Shown: positions 32,563-34,141 of the stretch, one piece after another
Position numbering within the stretch: position 1 is the stretch's first letter
Layout of the letters: each line of letters begins with the position of its first letter
NCBI GenBank assembly: GCA_036336795.1
Contig: JAYZFL010000013.1
Span: 1-34,141, forward strand
Direction of reading: 5' to 3'
Length of the DNA: 34,141 nt
Origin: UBA822 sp036336795
Lineage (GTDB): Bacteria; Gemmatimonadota; Gemmatimonadetes; Longimicrobiales; Gaopeijiaceae
Program-made: the position numbers and the translations under genes
Notes under the pieces: generated by a model
What the model was told of the DNA's origin: nothing
Database searches by the model: none
Seen by the model: only the letters and a program-made list of their open reading frames with translations

Positions 32563-33320
32563 TGATACGACGTATTCTTTTCCTCAGCCTCGTGGCAACT
32601 ACGGGCTTGGCGTGCACCGAGGATTCCGGAGAAGATCGTAGTGCAGCCAGACTCACTACAAGGGGAGCCGGAGAGCTTCTCGGCACAGGCCTACCCGCTA
32701 CCACTATCCCTCCAGGTATCGCTGCCATTGATCGACCGGCACCCAATGCCCCAACGGCCGAAGAGATTAACCCTGAAGAGATCGGGACTGATCTTGGTAA
32801 CTTCGATGCGCCAGTCCGGATTATGGAGTTCTTCGACTACGGGTGCGGTTATTGCCGTCAGTTCCACGCAGAGACGTTTCCCACGCTTATGGAAGACTAC
32901 GTGGATGAGGGCAAGCTCTTATGGAAGTCCGTTCCCTTCATCATGGGAAACTGGGCCAACTCCGTCGCAGCCTCATTAACAGCGGAGTGTGCAAACGATC
33001 AGGGACACTATGGGGAGATGACGGAACTCCTCTTCGCTCGCCAACCGGACTGGAAGCAGGGACCTGACCCAGAAGTGGTCCTCGAGGGATTAGCCGAGGA
33101 ACTCGGCCTAGATATGGACAGGTATGGCAACTGCATCAGTAGTGACGAGTTCCTCTGGAGGGTTCAGACCCATACCATGATGGCACAGCAATTGGGTGTT
33201 AGGTCGACACCCACTTTCATCCTCATAGGGTATGGCCCATTCTCTGGTGCTCTTCCCCTTGATGTCTTCAAGAACGTTATCGACACTGTTCTCGTCCAAG
33301 CGGCGGCCAACGCACCCTAG
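32562..33320 (+). CDS. DsbA-family thiol oxidoreductase, probable lipoprotein
   Basis: This 252-residue protein is exported. Its N-terminus MIRRILFLSLVATTGLAC looks like a lipoprotein signal with Cys18 at the cleavage site. A linker of about 65 residues leads to a thioredoxin domain with the insertion typical of DsbA-like proteins. The active site is CGYC (Cys95, Cys98) in FFDYGCGYCRQFH, and the cis-proline loop is RSTPTFIL. It probably oxidises, reduces or isomerises periplasmic disulfides, with CcdA as the likely reductant. ATG 32562 has GGAG five bases before it. A GTG directly upstream is in frame but too close to the ribosome site. Confidence 0.9.
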   Translation: MIRRILFLSLVATTGLACTEDSGEDRSAARLTTRGAGELLGTGLPATTIPPGIAAIDRPAPNAPTAEEINPEEIGTDLGNFDAPVRIMEFFDYGCGYCRQFHAETFPTLMEDYVDEGKLLWKSVPFIMGNWANSVAASLTAECANDQGHYGEMTELLFARQPDWKQGPDPEVVLEGLAEELGLDMDRYGNCISSDEFLWRVQTHTMMAQQLGVRSTPTFILIGYGPFSGALPLDVFKNVIDTVLVQAAANAP

Positions 33321-33535
33321 TCGATTTCCGGACCGTCAATGCAGTGCCCCCGGCGAGCTAATAAGCTGCCGCGCATATCAGCCCTTGTCCGAAATCTGTG
33401 ACACCGACTCCCCTAAGCGAGGCCCTACCGCTCCGGCACATTCACCTTGCCTACGTCGTCCATGAGCAACTTGAGCTGTGCCCCAAAAGCCAATTATCTA
33501 CAACAGGGTCACTCCCCAGAGCCTTTAAAAGGGTT

Positions 33536-34141
33536 TCATATTTCGGAGGCATTCTTAAGGAGTCCCACAGGCCGGGCCGTGGCTCCGAGACTTTTAGGTC
33601 CGGCCCAACCACGCTTCTCCAAACAACCCAGATACCGAAGGAAAGCCGTGGCCAACTCAGTGGCCAGAGCCTCGTCGCCGATGCCGTCTTCTCGCGATCC
33701 CCAGGCGAAGATTATCCGACTTCGTAGCGTGGCAATTACCTGAAGCGTTGCCAATCGAATCGCCTGTTCAAGCTGCTCGTGCTTAAGTTCATCCGAGTGA
33801 CTACGAAGTAGGACACACATCTGGTCAGCAATAGTGTTGTCCACTACTGATATCCGATCTAGAAGATCTTGGTTACCATCGGCCATGGCATGCATAAGAA
33901 ATGCCCTCAACAGGGCCCCGTGAACACGGGCCCACAAAACAAACATCCGCGTAAACTGTTGTATGATCTCCACTGGCCCCGCCGCCGACCATCGCCCCGG
34001 GACAAGTACGCTTCGCCACTCCTCGTCCGTTTCGGCCCAAAACCGGCTCGAGAGATAGGCAAGCAGAGCGTCTCGCCCCTCGAACCGCGCGTAGAAGGTG
34101 CCGGCACCGGTGCCAGAGCGCTGAAGAACCTTTTGGACGGA
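33536..34141 (-). CDS. TetR/AcrR-family transcriptional regulator, N-terminus outside the window
   Basis: The window shows the last 201 residues; the gene begins beyond base 34141. The first visible residues, SVQKVLQRSGTGAGTFYARF, are the recognition-helix end of a TetR-type helix-turn-helix, followed by EGRDALLAYL. The rest is the helical ligand-binding and dimer domain, which names no ligand. An ORF starting at a GTG at 33973 covers only the C-terminal part; the frame is open upstream to the window edge. It is oriented toward the ccdA/dsbA-like unit, with 215 bases between them. Confidence 0.85.
   Translation of the reverse strand, partial: SVQKVLQRSGTGAGTFYARFEGRDALLAYLSSRFWAETDEEWRSVLVPGRWSAAGPVEIIQQFTRMFVLWARVHGALLRAFLMHAMADGNQDLLDRISVVDNTIADQMCVLLRSHSDELKHEQLEQAIRLATLQVIATLRSRIIFAWGSREDGIGDEALATELATAFLRYLGCLEKRGWAGPKSLGATARPVGLLKNASEI

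Noticed and set aside
33321..33535. Short plus-strand open frames between the DsbA-like gene and the TetR gene
   Set aside because: They overlap the TetR coding region in antisense and have no supporting start site or family; the 215-base gap itself shows nothing clear.

Overview
The window is a gene-dense bacterial chromosome segment with moderate-to-high GC. I see no insertion sequence, prophage, CRISPR array, rRNA or tRNA. Most genes sit in short operons with ATGA or TGATG stop/start overlaps, and several use GTG or TTG starts. The gene complement suggests an environmental, aerobic, Gram-negative-like bacterium. It includes a suf operon containing a Rieske protein, a FadI-type thiolase, a PduO-type cobalamin adenosyltransferase, a bacilliredoxin, a secreted metal-dependent amidohydrolase and a FabI of the 'GVADDKGYGW' type. 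Gemmatimonadota or a relative would fit, but that is inference from gene content, not proof.

Layout. (1) 1-4984, minus strand: an operon reading ligA (DNA ligase) > polX (PHP-type family X polymerase) > Na+/Ca2+ exchanger-like antiporter > fabI (cut by the window edge). (2) 5233-9482, plus strand: a secreted amidohydrolase, a class V PLP enzyme, then an ECF sigma factor, a small two-helix membrane protein (likely its anti-sigma) and a YbjQ-family protein. (3) 9645-10529, minus: a patatin-like phospholipase. (4) 10538-17000, plus: the iron-sulfur assembly operon sufC-sufB-sufD-Rieske-sufS-sufU, ending in a coupled O6-alkylguanine-DNA alkyltransferase gene. (5) 17203-22120: a zinc alcohol dehydrogenase, a FadI-type thiolase, a hot-dog acyl-CoA thioesterase and a DASS/SLC13 anion transporter. 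(6) 27164-22338, minus: a molybdenum hydroxylase operon with [2Fe-2S], molybdopterin and FAD subunits. A DUF1460 lipoprotein gene is inserted between the molybdopterin and FAD subunits. (7) 27353-31281: a bacilliredoxin, an M20 peptidase, a small membrane protein with an apparent ATT start, a seven-iron ferredoxin, a cobalamin adenosyltransferase, a small charged protein and an alpha/beta hydrolase. (8) 31351-33320, plus: a membrane-anchored HTH/zinc-ribbon protein, CcdA and a DsbA-like thiol oxidoreductase. (9) 33536 to the end, minus: a TetR-type regulator cut by the window edge.

Most striking points. The molybdenum hydroxylase FAD subunit carries the four-cysteine loop that in 4-hydroxybenzoyl-CoA reductase binds an extra [4Fe-4S] cluster, which points to a low-potential reductase rather than an ordinary xanthine or CO dehydrogenase. 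A DUF1460 cell-wall-amidase-like lipoprotein is translationally coupled inside that operon. A 55-residue membrane protein at 29212-29379 has a strong Shine-Dalgarno but only an ATT start. The sufC start region is a 14-bp tandem duplication that creates a five-residue leader ORF overlapping the real start.
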